Below are positions 25,140 to 35,964 of a stretch of DNA of 64,000 nucleotides, piece by piece (within the stretch, counting starts at the first letter, position 1; every line of letters starts with the position of its first letter). The notes under the pieces are model-generated. The model did no database searches, was not told where the DNA came from, and saw only the letters and a list, made by a program, of their open reading frames with translations. Source of the DNA: Isoetes taiwanensis (taxonomy: Eukaryota; Streptophyta; Lycopodiopsida; Isoetales; Isoetaceae); contig JAJEKV010000096.1 of assembly GCA_021234155.1 (NCBI GenBank), positions 1,682,010 to 1,746,009 on the forward strand, read 5' to 3'. The translations under genes were made by a program, and so were the position numbers.

Positions 25140-26130
25140 GGCGCGTCATCCATTAGCAAAAATATAGTTGCCTCTGGTAAAAAGGTTCTTGGGTCAAAAC
25201 TTGGTTCATTATGTGCAGGAACGTAGCAGAGGAAGACAAGACTGCAAATTTTGTTCTGCATGCTAGTTTCAAAACAAGAAAGTATTCTTAAAGCCACTTT
25301 GCTCAGCATTTCCATCACACATTCAATATTCGCAGCAAAACCTTCCAACAATTATGTGCATGTAAGAATCTAAGCTTCCAACAATTATGTGCATGTAAGA
25401 ATCTAAGCTGGAGAATACATTTTAGCAAAGGTGATGTCGTTCATTAAAACATAAGGCATACAACAAAATTGTAGAAGAACACCCCCATCTCACTGATCCA
25501 CTTTTAAAAGCTGCTTCACGAAGCTGCTTTTTGCTGCAAACAAATTGAAGGGGGCTAAAAAGAAGAAGAGGATGAGACCCATGCTTCGGCTGCCTGTTTG
25601 TGGGGGCTAGCCACAAGGTCTCCTCTCAACTGTAATATTACATGTTAAAAAATTTGTAGTCGCATTTCATTATGTGGAGTTCCATAAAAATATCCAGAAA
25701 GGGCATATTTGGTGTAAAGGGAACATTTCCAAGGGCATATTTGGTGTAAAGGGAACATTTCCAGAAAGCTTAAACAAAGTTAGATGGTATATTTCTGGAC
25801 TGAAATCAGGCAAGACAGTGTAGCTAGAGAAAGGTTCCTTAAACAGCCCATACTGGGCATATGCTGCAACTGAAGAAGTCTAAGAAACTACATCCCACTT
25901 TGGCATTTGGTTGAATACTATAAGAGCTTTATCAAGATGGGTCTGATTTGCATATACAGTAATGAATAGATTCAAAGATACCTAATTTGGCTGAGACATT
26001 CGTTTAATAAGGGCATGTGCTCTATCAAGCTTCCTTGCTGAGCATAAAAAGATATTAGTGCATTCCATGACACAGCATCACAATAAATCACACAAATGCA
26101 TGTAGTTACATGCATATCTAGATTAAACTT
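25140..26130. repeat. Segmental duplication, copy B
   Basis: Partner of 23,953-24,900. Within it, 32 bp (ccaacaattatgtgcatgta onward) is tandemly duplicated at 25,343-25,408. About 38 bp (agggcatatttggtgtaaag onward) is duplicated at 25,699-25,762. Confidence 0.85.
25820..25990 (-). pseudogene. PPR fragment, second copy
   Basis: Reads ITVYANQTHLDKALIVFNQM then PKWDVVS, a stop, then SVAAYAQYGLFKEPF. The same stop replaces the Trp codon as in the first copy, so the gene was already broken before the duplication. The following repeat is not shared. Confidence 0.7.
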
Positions 26131-26394
26131 TTAGCACCTTCAACCCGTTGCTACAAAATATGTTGCAGATATGTTTGGGCTTGCGAAATATTGAAACCCC
26201 AAATATGAAAGCAAAGCTGGCGCACATGTGGTTCTTGCATGTCGGAATGTGAATTCCCATGTTCATGCATGTAATCATTTCCCTGCACTAGGCTGTGCAA
26301 ATCTTTGTGCTGGTCAAATATGTTCATGGATCATAAAACTCATAATATCTGTTGGACAAAGTATATCTCTTATACTGAATAGCTTGAAAGATCA

Positions 26395-26622
26395 AATTTG
26401 CACAGGGATTTGATGCTGCCACTGCCTTCGTTTCTCCACATCCTCTGTTATGGAAATTTAAAGAGAATGTTTAGCTTTAGCATAGGATCTGAAGGGAAAT
26501 TGAAGAAGGCCATCAAAGTGGTAAATGCATGTGCATCGTCTGTCATCACAAAGAGAAGGATGACAGGCAGTGAAGGGGCAATGAATTTACAGGAGAAAGT
26601 CCATGATTGTCTTTCTTAAGAG
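26395..26622 (+). pseudogene. Cytochrome P450 fragment, CYP86/CYP94-like
   Basis: Plus-strand reading gives FDAATAF, then LLWKFKEN, then in the next frame FSIGSEGKLKKAIKVVNACA and VITKRR. This resembles the stretch IWKxKRxxxIGSERxLKEAIxVVxxFAxxVIxxRR between helices F and G of plant fatty-acid omega-hydroxylase P450s. A TAG and a frame shift separate the two halves, and neither the haem-binding Cys motif nor the I-helix is present. It is a relic of a single exon piece. Confidence 0.5.
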
Positions 26623-26657
26623 CTGTAATCATATAAAATGGAAGAAAACAAGGGTAC

Positions 26658-26757
26658 CTTTCCTTGTTCTCGACCAGGTGCCAACTGCCAAGTCAGCAGA
26701 AGGTAGCTCATCATATATGGAGAACAAGATTGTTGTGCTCCATGTGGAGTTGGAAGC
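26658..26757 (-). other. Possible orphan exon
   Basis: An open stretch (STWSTTILFSIYDELPSADL) is bounded by an AG acceptor before 26,757 and a GT donor (AGGAAAG/GTACCC) after 26,658. It would join in phase to the candidate exon at 26,913-26,960. I do not recognise the protein. Splice-site-like borders occur by chance, so this is weak. Confidence 0.25.
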
Positions 26758-26912
26758 CTTAGGGGAAACGCTGTAATAAACATGTAATAAAAGTGTACAA
26801 GGTTAAAAGCAACTTTGGAACAGGAGAACAAGTCTATACATCCACAATACTGCAATGTGTGTTTTCTAATGCAGGGTATATAGGGCTATATCAGATGCAA
26901 TCATAGAATTAC

Positions 26913-26960
26913 CTTGGTTGAAATATTACGCACTTGAAGAGTAGGCTGCAGTCCTAAATT
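26913..26960 (-). other. Possible orphan exon
   Basis: 48 bases with a good acceptor (ctttcag) and donor (ACCAAG/GTAATT), reading NLGLQPTLQVRNISTK in the only stop-free frame. No family assigned. Confidence 0.25.
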
Positions 26961-27559
26961 CTGAAAGTTTGAGTGCAATAAGAATGCACAAGATTCACTG
27001 GTTAAAAGCAGACACAAAATATGTAAACATCAGATTACATTCATTTGGCATTATATCCAAACACGGTATATAGTAGATACTAGTCACACACTGTACTAGT
27101 GCTAAAGAAGCTCTCAAAAACTCTGCTTGTATTGTAATTTGAACAAGCTATATAGATGCTAGGCACAATATACTAACAAAAAAGTGCCGTACTTGCATAC
27201 TTGCTGTGCATGTGCAGCATAATATTATCTACTGCAGATAAACCATATAAGGCGTAGCATAAGAGTAAGTGGTATACTTGCTACCAAAAAGTAGACAATG
27301 CTGATTTGCAGTGACTGACAAGCTCTCAGATCAGTACCAAGCTCTGAAGAAGCAAAGAAATATGATGCCTATTGACGGTTTAGGTAAATGGCATGTAAAT
27401 CTTCATAAAGTAAAGCTTTGAGGGTTTGTTTAATCTGTTTAAATCTTCATAAAATAAAGCTCTTTGCTCTAATTTCAAAAGCTAAAATGCAAAATTTAAG
27501 AAAATCGGCAAGGAGACAGGCATTATAGGTGCACTAGAGGAAAAAAGAAAAAAGAAAAC

Positions 27560-27639
27560 CTTCTTTGATTTTCACCTTCAGGCCGCTGGATGATGTCGTT
27601 CGAATCTCCCAACACAGGCGAAGGACGTGACGTCGCCAT
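27560..27639 (-). other. Possible first coding exon
   Basis: Starts at ATG (27,639) and reads MATSRPSPVLGDSND then IIQRPEG, with a GAAG/GTGAAA donor-like site. It could be the first exon of a minus-strand gene that includes the two small candidate exons below, but the phases do not join directly and a connecting exon would be needed. Confidence 0.2.
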
Positions 27640-28661
27640 TATGACCAAGCATGCAAGATTCGTAAGGAACAAGTCCCTAATCTATAGGCAAACTATGGAA
27701 CTTTCGAGACTCTGATCCGGATAAATACAGCAGTCAAACAGGAAGGAAAACAACGAGTCAGCTTGACAAGGAAAGAAGAACGGCGGCATTCTTTTTTGGC
27801 GACCTATTCTATCTCCGTATTATTTTTTCGCCTTTTCTAATTTCGGAGGCCGTCGATGCTAGAAAAATTAGATCCAATGTTCATAAGCACTGCCACATCA
27901 TTTTTCGCTGAGGTGGAGGCGATACGTGGATAGCCTAGAATTGCAAGGAAGTTGCACGGTTGGTTAGGCTGGCGTGCTAAAAATAATAATAATAAATAAA
28001 ATTCTTCAAAAAAAAAATCTCTGTTTTGGTGTGTTATGGGAGCTATATACTGAATGGTTCATATGGTTTAACGGTTCAATGGTTTATATGTTCTTCATGG
28101 TGTTTTTTGAATTTTTATTTTTTTTCCCAACCAAAAAAACAAGATCTCCCATAACACATCAAAAATAAAATAAAGTAACCAATCTAAGGTGATGGTATGT
28201 ACCATTCCAAACTTTAACAAGAGCTCAATCTTAAAAGAGCTAGATCTATCAAGGAAATCAAGCAAGTTTAAAGAACATTTCATTTATGGATAGCCATTGA
28301 AGTGTAATGCATCTGACTATGTAGATCAGGGCTCTCTTGTTCCAGCAAATCAAGCAACTTTAAAGAACATTTTATTTCTGGTAGTTACTCACCTATTCAA
28401 ATAGGACTCAAATGAGATAATGCCAATGGAAGGATGAATTTGAATTCCTGCAAGATAACGCCAAGGGAAGGATGAGTTTGAAATAAGTAGCCGGGATAAG
28501 TGAAATGCATGGGCGAGTCATTGATTCGAACTGCCCACGATGTCTCTTAACTATCAAGCACGTGAGACAACTTATCCCAGAGGTAGGCTCGTATAATAGA
28601 ATCAGACACCGCCTTGCAAATACCATGCATTAAGATAGTCTAAGGCCCGAAGGTAAATTTA
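27640..28661. other. No recognisable gene
   Basis: Sequence upstream of the candidate ATG, with an AT-rich stretch at 27,970-28,180. A partial repeat, atcaagcaa(g/c)ttTaaagaac, occurs at 28,257 and 28,347. Nothing else recognised. Confidence 0.5.
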
Positions 28662-29055
28662 TGAGAAGCAGTGGCAGTAGGTCAAAGTCAAAGTCAAAGT
28701 CAAAGTGGCGGGCACCCCCTACCCGGGTGTTGCTGGGCTCGCTAGAAACACACAGACACCCCCTGCCCGCCACTTAGGGTTTGCGTTGACCAGTCAAAGT
28801 CAAAGTCAACTAGGGCCGAATTTTAAGGAAGGCAAGTCTATCTACTCCTGATTTTTAGGCAAGTTGAAGAACTTTCTATATGAAGGGGATGAACAATTTG
28901 ACAAGTGGATGCACCCGGATTGGAAGGAAAATATGGAGATAAATACTGGAGTAAGGCATAGACAAGAGGGCTTGCAGGTCGAAATATGAAGCAGGAGATT
29001 GTTTAAGCGCCTGATTGATCTTGTTGTCAGTGTATTGAGTTCGTATCAGTTTATT
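28662..29055 (+). repeat. 5' LTR remnant and start of gag (copia)
   Basis: This segment is repeated almost exactly at 31,867-32,254. Compared with the 3' copy it lacks about 35 bases at the 5' end, so the upstream LTR is truncated. The last 190 bases read as the beginning of gag (NFLYEGDEQFDKWMHPDW). The LTR proper is therefore short, roughly 200 bp. It contains (GTCAAA)n at 28,681-28,706 and a 10-bp perfect inverted repeat, gtggcgggca/tgcccgccac, at 28,705-28,714 and 28,764-28,773. Confidence 0.8.
28681..28812 (-). promoter_or_regulatory. Clustered W-box-like TTGAC motifs in the LTR
   Basis: On the minus strand the LTR has repeated TTTGACTTTGAC at 28,681-28,706, and further copies on both strands at 28,784-28,812 (gttgaccagtcaaagtcaaa). 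TTGAC(C/T) is the core of the W-box bound by WRKY transcription factors. Spacing is six bases. The same cluster is in the 3' LTR at 31,886-31,911 and about 31,990-32,016. Binding is inferred only. Confidence 0.45.
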
Positions 29056-29784
29056 GGTAAGGATGAAGGTGTTAAACTTCGTGAAGCATATGGTATTTTG
29101 ACCAGCAAAGTTGGGGCTTCAATTTTGCTGAAGATAAGGGGAAAGTCCCCTAGTGATATTTGGAAGTTCCTGCTCAAAAACTATGAGGAAAAAACGTCAT
29201 CTCAGATTGATGTTCTTGATAAAGCACTTAGGATGCTAAGGGTAAAAGAAGGTGATGACTTACCAAAGTTTTTCTCTAAGTTTGATAACATTGTGGCAGA
29301 CTTAGAAGGTGCTGGGGTGTTGCTGACTGAACAACAAAAATTATTGCATGTAGCAAGAGCAGTTGAGGGGAACAAGCAGTTGTCAACTCTTATTAGGAAT
29401 GTGGCCAAAACCAGAGAGGCAGCAGAAGAAATGATTCGAACAGAGTTTGAACAAAATAAGGTATTGTATGATGATGACATTGAAGATAATGTTGAAGTGT
29501 TGTATGCAGGTAAGGGCAAAGCAAAGTTTTCAGGAAAAAGTGCTAAAGATAAGAGTGAAATAGGTCCTTGTTTTCACTGCAAAGCAAAAGGGCATTTAAA
29601 GATAAGTTGTCCTAAATTGAAAGAGGTTGAGTGCTTTAACCTGTGGAGGCAGAGGTCACTTAAAACAAGTGCTCAAGCAAAGAAAATGAATAGAGGCGAC
29701 CAAGTAGAGGAAGAAATTATTCTAGAGGTCGAGGAAGAAATCCGATACACAAAGGTCCTTTGTAAATTTGGTGCAAGATATTGA
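28850..29784 (+). pseudogene. Ty1/copia gag
   Basis: Gag forms the particle that packages element RNA. Reading begins near 28,855 in the LTR-proximal repeat, is broken by a TGA near 28,988, and continues as a 261-codon frame from 28,999. Visible parts: the UBN2-like gag core (SPSDIWKFLLKNYEEKTSSQ, then LRVKEGDDLPKFFSKFDNI), AAEEMIRTEFEQNKVLYDDD, and the zinc knuckle CFHCKAKGHLKISC at 29,571-29,612. A second knuckle, CFN/CGGRGHLKTS, is split by an extra base near 29,642 and its last Cys is Ala. The retained core is similar to active elements, so it is probably not ancient. Confidence 0.85.
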
Positions 29785-30100
29785 AGAAGAATCAAGTGAA
29801 GAGGATGAAGATCTTTGAGGTAAGTAATTATGACATTTTGGTTGTTTCAAAAGAAAAATCTAATAATGATGATGAAATGTTAATATTAGATAGTGGAGCG
29901 AAAAAATCCGTGACCGTTCAGTCAAATTATTCAAGGAGGAAAAAAGAAGGAAGGATTAAGCATATCAAGTTAGGAAATGGGAAGTTGCAAGATGTTCAAT
30001 GCACGGAATGTTAGAATTGTTTGACCTTCAAGGGAAAGCAAGAAACTTGAAGGATGTTTTGTGTGTACCTTCACTAGTCGAATTTAATTTACATTTACGC
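29781..30100 (+). pseudogene. Copia aspartic protease remnant
   Basis: The frame from 29,781 contains ILDSGAKKSVT, the active-site D-S/T-G of retroelement proteases (usual form WILDSGASHH). The flap-side part continues in the next frame from 29,999 (GMLELFDLQGKARNLKDVLC, then VPSLVEFNL). The protease cuts the Gag-Pol polyprotein. One frame shift near 30,000 separates the halves. Confidence 0.75.
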
Positions 30101-30610
30101 TTAGTGGACATGGATTACACTGTTGTTTTTGACAAGTATCAATGTAAAGTGCTTTTGAATAATGAGATCAAATTTCTTGGAAGAAGATTTGGTAATTTGT
30201 TTGCATTGGATAGTGGTTGTTTGCCCAGTGTTAATTCTGTTATGATTCCAGATATGGACACTTGGCATCTGAGGTTATGTCATGTTAATCATAGCACCAT
30301 AGATACTATGATTAAACAAAAAGTAATCAAAGCAAAAAATGAAGTTGATGAGCCAAGAATCTGCCTAGGTTGCATGCTAGGAAAACATGCAAGATTGCCT
30401 TTTAAAAGGGCAAAGAGAAAAACCAAAGGGGTGTTGGAGCTAGTGCATACAGATCTCTGTGGCCCTCTTAATGTTAGAGGAATATCCGGAAAAAGGTATT
30501 TCATTACCTTTATTGATGACTTTAGTAGAAAGACAACATGCATGTGTCTTAGAACTAAAGATCAAGCCTTTGAGGCTTATAAAATGTTTGCTGCAGAAGT
30601 GGAATTAGAT
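30101..30610 (+). pseudogene. Copia integrase, N-terminal part
   Basis: The pre-integrase zinc domain is visible as WHLRLCHVN...CLGCMLGKHARLPF, an HHCC-type pattern. The catalytic core starts with LELVHTDLCGPL, containing the first catalytic Asp, and YFITFIDDFSRKT. After FAAEVEL the rest of the core is missing, including the second Asp and the Glu. The sequence jumps directly to reverse transcriptase. The element cannot integrate with its own enzyme. Confidence 0.85.
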
Positions 30611-31160
30611 CTCTACTGCTTTCTTGAATGCTGACTTGGAGGAGGATATCTTTATGATGCAACCTCCTGGCTTTGAGCAAGGGAAAGATAAAGTGTGGAA
30701 ACTTAAAAAGGCTGTATATGGGCTGAGACAGTCACCAAGACAATGGTATATTTGCATGGACTCATATTTAAGGGAACAAGGTTTTATAAAACTAAAGGAT
30801 GATGGAAATATTTATTTATTTAAGGATGGGAATGAAGTATGCTATATTGCATTATATGTGGATGACAATGTGATGGTTAGTAGCAATCTTGATGTGCTAC
30901 AAAAATGCAAAGACATTCTCAAGAATCGATTTAAAATGACAGACTTGGGCTTAACTTAAAAGTTTTTAGGAATTGAAGTCTTCAGAGATAGAGACAAACA
31001 GGTTCTTACTTTGACACAAGGTGAGAATATTGCAGGCATGCTCAAAAGATTCAATATGGAAGATTGTAAGGTGGTAAAAACTCCCATGGTTCCAGGTAAC
31101 AAACTAACCTTGAATTTGAATGATGACAGTCGAAAATGGAAAACATTCCATATCAAGAGT
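30611..31160 (+). pseudogene. Copia reverse transcriptase, 5'-deleted
   Basis: Resumes at TAFLNADLEEDIFMMQPPGF, with the first catalytic Asp codon of DVKTAFLN lost at the deletion joint near 30,620. Then come VWKLKKAVYGLRQSPRQWY and IALYVDDNVMV (the YVDD catalytic motif), KFLGIEV after a TAA, and TPMVPGNKL. The deletion relative to complete copia elements covers the rest of integrase and the first RT motifs. Confidence 0.88.
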
Positions 31161-31822
31161 TAGTTGGTCGCTTACTATATTTATCTAGTCACACAAGACC
31201 CGATATTTCATTTGCGAAAATAATATTCTAAGTAGATACTTGTCATAACTTTGAAAGGAGCACCGGCAAAAGGCCTAAGAGGGTTCTAAGATATTTGAAA
31301 GGAACCGAGATTATGGGATACAATTTAATTCGATAACATGGAGTTGCTATCATACCGTGATTCAGATTGGGGGGAGACCCCGATGAAAGAAAATCAACTT
31401 CGTGAATTATTTGCATGCTAGGAGGAGGGCCCATCTCATGGAAATGCAGGAAACAAAAGGCAATAGCACCGCCATCCGCAGAAGCGTAATATGCAAAATT
31501 TGCAACCCTTTGCCGCTAAGGAAATAGTATGGAGTGAAAGGTTGCTACAAGAAATAGGTATAGAGCAAAGAAAACCTTTGAAATTGCTTTCTCGACAAAT
31601 TTCGCCAGTTGCATAGGAATGACGAAAAAATCCAATACAACATGAAAGGACCAAGCATATCGAAATGGAGATGCATTTCATAAGGGATTTAGTGAAGAAA
31701 AGAATCATTGAACTGCAATATGTTCAAACTGAAATGCAGTTGGCAGATATTTTGACAAAGGCTTTGACAGAGTTAAAATTTAGTAGACTGAGACATATGA
31801 TCAGTTGCAAGGAAAAATAACA
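31160..31822 (+). pseudogene. Copia RNase H and pol end
   Basis: RPDISFA, KRVLRYLKGTE, DSDWGGDPDERKSTSG, AIAxSSAEAEY and the terminal LADILTKAL are all recognisable, but in several frames. RNase H removes RNA from the hybrid. The breaks sit where CTG or CAG is expected: for example, ataccgtgattcag stands where YTDSD would need a CTG, and ccccgatgaa where DPDE would need cctgatgaa. Confidence 0.8.
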
Positions 31823-32255
31823 TGAAGGGAAAGTGTTAAATGGTGTCATGTTATTTGGGAGACCTATGAGAAGCAGTGGCAGTAGGTCAAAGTCAAAGTC
31901 AAAGTCAAAGTGGCGGGCACCCCCTACCCGGGTGTTGCTGGGCTCGCTAGAAACACACAGACACCCCCTGCCCGCCACTTAGGGTTTGCGTTGACCAGTC
32001 AAAGTCAAAGTCAACTAGGGCCGAATTTTAAGGAAGGCAAGTCTATCTACTCCTGATTTTTAGGCAAGTTGAAGAACTTTCTATATGAAGGGGATGAACA
32101 ATTTGACAAGTGGATGCACCCGGATTGGAAGGAAAATATGGAGATAAATACTGGAGTAAGGCATAGACAAGAGGGCTTGCAGGTCGAAATATGAAGCAGG
32201 AGATTGTTTAAGCGCCTGATTGATCTTGTTGTCAGTGTATTGAGTATCAGTTTAT
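31823..32255 (+). repeat. Polypurine tract, 3' LTR and duplicated gag start
   Basis: A purine tract, gaagggaaag, ends at 31,831 and is followed by TGTTAAATGG, a typical LTR start. From 31,867 the sequence repeats the 5' copy, including the first 190 bases or so of gag, and ends at about 32,254. An LTR followed by gag means that a second element start lies head-to-tail here, cut off after the beginning of gag. The right flank is unrelated. Confidence 0.75.
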
Positions 32256-32930
32256 TGAATACATTATTTTCAAATTCTAACAAAATTGAATGCCATTCTA
32301 AAGGCATAAATAAAATCTTGAAGATCAGATTGTGTGTCATATATTATATACCTGTTACAAATCTTTGAGTATTACCCTGCAAGAAATTGAGACACAATTT
32401 TAAACTAGAATGTAATGCAACCAGAAGATACTTCAAGTGGCCAAATATCATGGAAACCAAGAAACTATTATAAGTAAGAGAAATGCATAGCTTTGTTTAT
32501 CTTTCTATTATAGATGACAAGAACTAATACGTGAGTGAACTGACAGGAAAATAAAGTAGTCTTTTTTTTCCTTTGTCTGACTGGATAAATAGAAGAAATA
32601 AAAATAATACTCAAAACACATTTCAATTCTCGAAATCAACAGAGGTTATTGAGAGCGAAGGGCATAGCCAGTTTGATTTTGTCCAAAGAATGCAGAATAC
32701 TCGGAGCTCAACGTACTCTAAGACTAGTGGCAGCAATCTAATGGAAACTATTTTTGCAGCCTTTGATGCAGAACTTTATATGCTTTTAAGGATGAATGAT
32801 TTACATAGATGCCAAGAGAGGCCTTCACATTCTTTTGCTGACATTAAAGTGCGGATAAACAAGGACAGATTCGAGTTTTAGAAGAATGAAAAGCAAGGTA
32901 AAAACTAAGGGCCCAACCATTGAGAGTTCA
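32256..32930. other. Unassigned sequence
   Basis: Contains a 102-codon plus-strand frame (32,573-32,881) without any domain I recognise. Composition is ordinary AT-rich intergenic. Confidence 0.4.
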
Positions 32931-32963
32931 GAATAGAATAGAATAGAATAGAATAGAATAGAA
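32931..32963. repeat. (GAATA)n 3' tail of a minus-strand LINE
   Basis: Six to seven copies of gaata. Read on the minus strand this is (TATTC)n directly after the end of the LINE (GTGGACGATAAAAACAATTC), the position of a short-repeat 3' tail. Confidence 0.85.
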
Positions 32964-34975
32964 TTGTTTTTATCGTCCACGGAGACCAATCGGCCTATGG
33001 GACCCAATACAAAAAGCGCAGCAATCCACATTACCGCCTCGATTAAAAACCCCCACCAAGGGTTTTCGAGGGAAAACCGCGGCAATAAGATCTGGCGACA
33101 ATGATTAAATGGTTGATCAGGCATATCCGAGCCCCTCAAGTCCAAAGACTTCCTGAATGTATGATCCGAAAGTGAGCGCACCGGGTCGTGCCCAAGAATA
33201 TGTGTAGCGCTCTCATCGCCTAATCAATCGAGCATAGCGGTCCGAATCTGATCATATACCGCAGCTCGGAAAGTGTGACACTCATCCTCAACAGCTCCGC
33301 CCTGCAAAGACCGACAAACCCTATCTCGCCGTGGCTCCCAATCCATCGCCCCGTCTCAATCCGGAGATGGTGGGCACCTGTCGCGAATGGAGGCGATATG
33401 CTTGCGCTTTTTCATGGGCGATATGAACGTAGGTAGCGCCAGGGGCCTCGTTCTAATGTGGGATTTATGTGTTTGCTTGTAATGTGTCGTTTTGACTTGC
33501 TCCGTGGCCCCGAATCCCAAAGCTTGCTGGAGAAACAAGCATCAAGGTAACATCTCAGTCGCCGCGACCGCCTGTTTCTACCGATGCACATGTGTGCCCT
33601 GGACATTCCATCGAAGTTAGCCATCGCACTCTTTTATCCTTCCAACAATTCTTGAGTCGTTGTGGTCCCATTGCCAACGCATAAGCCAAGTGCGGTAGAC
33701 GATCATCATCCATATTTACCACCTTCCGAAATAGACGATGTGTCTATCAAGGGCCGCCACGGGCGTGGCAGAAACCTATCTCCCCGCAACAAAATCTGAT
33801 ATGGGACCGTGGATTTCACTCCGAAAAGCCCCTGTGCTAAGAAGGCCTTCGCACTGCTTCCAAGTCGCCCAAGTAGCAAGGGACACCATCGGGCCCCGCA
33901 CTTCAATCCCCTACAAAAGAATCCGCTCTACCAATACCCTGAACAGATGTGCCTGATGTCCCCAATCATATAATTCTGCTCTGTGGTTATTGTTCTGCAT
34001 TGCATAAAGTGCTTTCCAGCCTGCTGCTACACGCAATCTTATGGAAGTATCCCAGCATAGTGTAGAAGGAAACTCCACTCCCAGATACTTGTAGGTGGGT
34101 GTCACCTCCACTTGTTGCCCTTAATAAGTAAATGAAGGAGGTCTTGGATGGCGCGAGAATGAGATTAGGACCACCTTAGTCTTGGCCAAATCGACGTTCA
34201 TGTATGTGGCCTGGCAGAATGTATCCAGAGCATCTAGGTGAGACTGCATATCCTCTGGAGTGTGAGCTAAGAGGTCAACATCGTCTGCATAGATGAGTTG
34301 CCTGAGGACCTGATGCAAAAGTTGGGTCCCGCCAACCCCATTGTCCATGAGCCAGGGTTCCAACTGGTCAATGTACAGACCAAACAATGTTGGGGAAAGA
34401 GGACATCCCTGGCGGACCCCAATACTGCTAGTGAATGGTTGTCACGTCATCCGCATCTGGCCTGAACAACTCTCGCATAACCCGGTATAATCGTGATTTT
34501 GCATATCCACGAGAAATCTCCAGCTTTCGCAATCTTTCCCATAACTTTTCCCGAGGCACAGTGTCAAAAGCCTTCGCAAAGTCAACAAAGCAACAATACA
34601 GGTCCCGCCGACGGTTTCTGCTATCCTCAACCAAAGTCCTCAATGTGAAGATATGATCAATGGTTGAATGTCGGGGTCTGAATCCTGCTTGCGTGAGAGC
34701 TCGCACACCTGTTGCTTCTGCCCACCTGGTCAACGGTTGCTCAATAATGCCAGCTAGCAGTTTGGCAAACACCGAACTGACCATGATTGTTCGGTAATTG
34801 GTTGGACTATGTGGATCTCCTGCCTTGTAAATGGGGACAACTCTGCTTGTGGTCCACTGCTGGGGGAATCCTTCCTGCAGCGCTCTGTTGAACATAGTTA
34901 CCGCAATGTCTATGTCCAGAATTTTTTGCGGAAGGATGTTTCCAGAGGCTGCTGTTAGACAAAGATTAGTTAGTG
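32964..34975 (-). pseudogene. LINE (non-LTR retrotransposon) reverse transcriptase, 5'-truncated
   Basis: Non-LTR elements copy RNA at a nicked target. Reading right to left: WTTSRVVPIYKAGDPHSPTN, then YR (motifs 0-1), QAGFRPRHSTIDHIF (motif 2), CFVDFAKAFDTVPR (motif A, catalytic Asp), SIGVRQGCPLSPTLFGLYID (motif B), QLIYADDVDLLAH (motif C, catalytic Asp pair), KTKVVLI (motif D) and YKYLGVEF (motif E). A C-terminal piece with VEDECHTF resembles the Cys/His tail of many LINEs. Frame shifts lie near 34,420 and 34,115, and stops below 33,900. The apurinic-type endonuclease is absent, so this is a 5'-truncated insertion. Clade is uncertain; the short-repeat tail is in line with RTE-like elements. 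Confidence 0.88.
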
Positions 34976-35964
34976 CAATAGCATATGAACCAGTAAATAA
35001 AATGTCGTATGTAATAATGATGCAAGAATCATGAGAGGAATCGAAGAAAAGACAGTCTGTGCTAACCTTAGCGCCAAAACTTGCTGGGGCATGGCCCAAA
35101 GAACCAATGCAAACAGAGCAATCAAACTAATGCAACAAAATGGAACAGACAGACTAACAAAGCAATGAGGAGTCAGCCAAAACAACAATATGAGCAATGG
35201 AACTGTAAAAGCAGAAGAACTACATAGATAAAGGAAAACCTAGTGACAACATGGGCTAAACAATAGAAGGCCAAAACATTAAGATAAAGACATTGAGTGA
35301 TACCTCAAGAAGGAGCTAATGGCATAAATTGAAAAGGTGATGCATAAACGAAGGACAAGGGACTCAAGATGAATTCCCAATATATCCTGAACACAATCAA
35401 AGCTGCTGAGAACTAAAAGAAACAAATGGAGCTATATGGGATAAAAGATGATTAGAACCCAACAAACTGATAAGGCAAGTGAATACTAGTGACTAGCAGG
35501 ATATAAGAACCGAACGGGGTGCAAGGAACCAAAAGGTAACATGGAAAATGATACTAACAAAGCGAGGTGATGAAAATAGGCTCTAATGGGTAGGGCAACC
35601 TGAATGAAGACAAATAAAAGGATAGGAAACCATGAAGTCTGACTCACAAAGCATATAACAAGTGAAGTTGAAGGTCAAGATGATGAGCAATAAAACTATG
35701 AACCTGACTCACAAAGCATATAACAAGTGAAGTTGAAGGTCAAGATGATGAGCAATAAAACTATGAACAAGGAAAAATGTGACAACAAAGCCAAACAAGA
35801 ATAACGAGACTAAAAGAATAAATCCAAAATAAATCAACCCAACCAACCAACTATGGAGCAAGCAGAGCAAGATGGCACAAATATAATTAAAGGCAACAAA
35901 AAACTGGCCACTAGAAAAGGAAGGTCAACTGGAAATCAGGCAATTTAAAAATTAGGGTTGAAAG
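34976..35964. other. A-rich sequence with a 65-bp tandem duplication
   Basis: Purine-rich on the plus strand, no coding motif. The segment ctgactcacaaagcatataa onward is present twice in tandem at 35,639-35,768. Confidence 0.6.
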
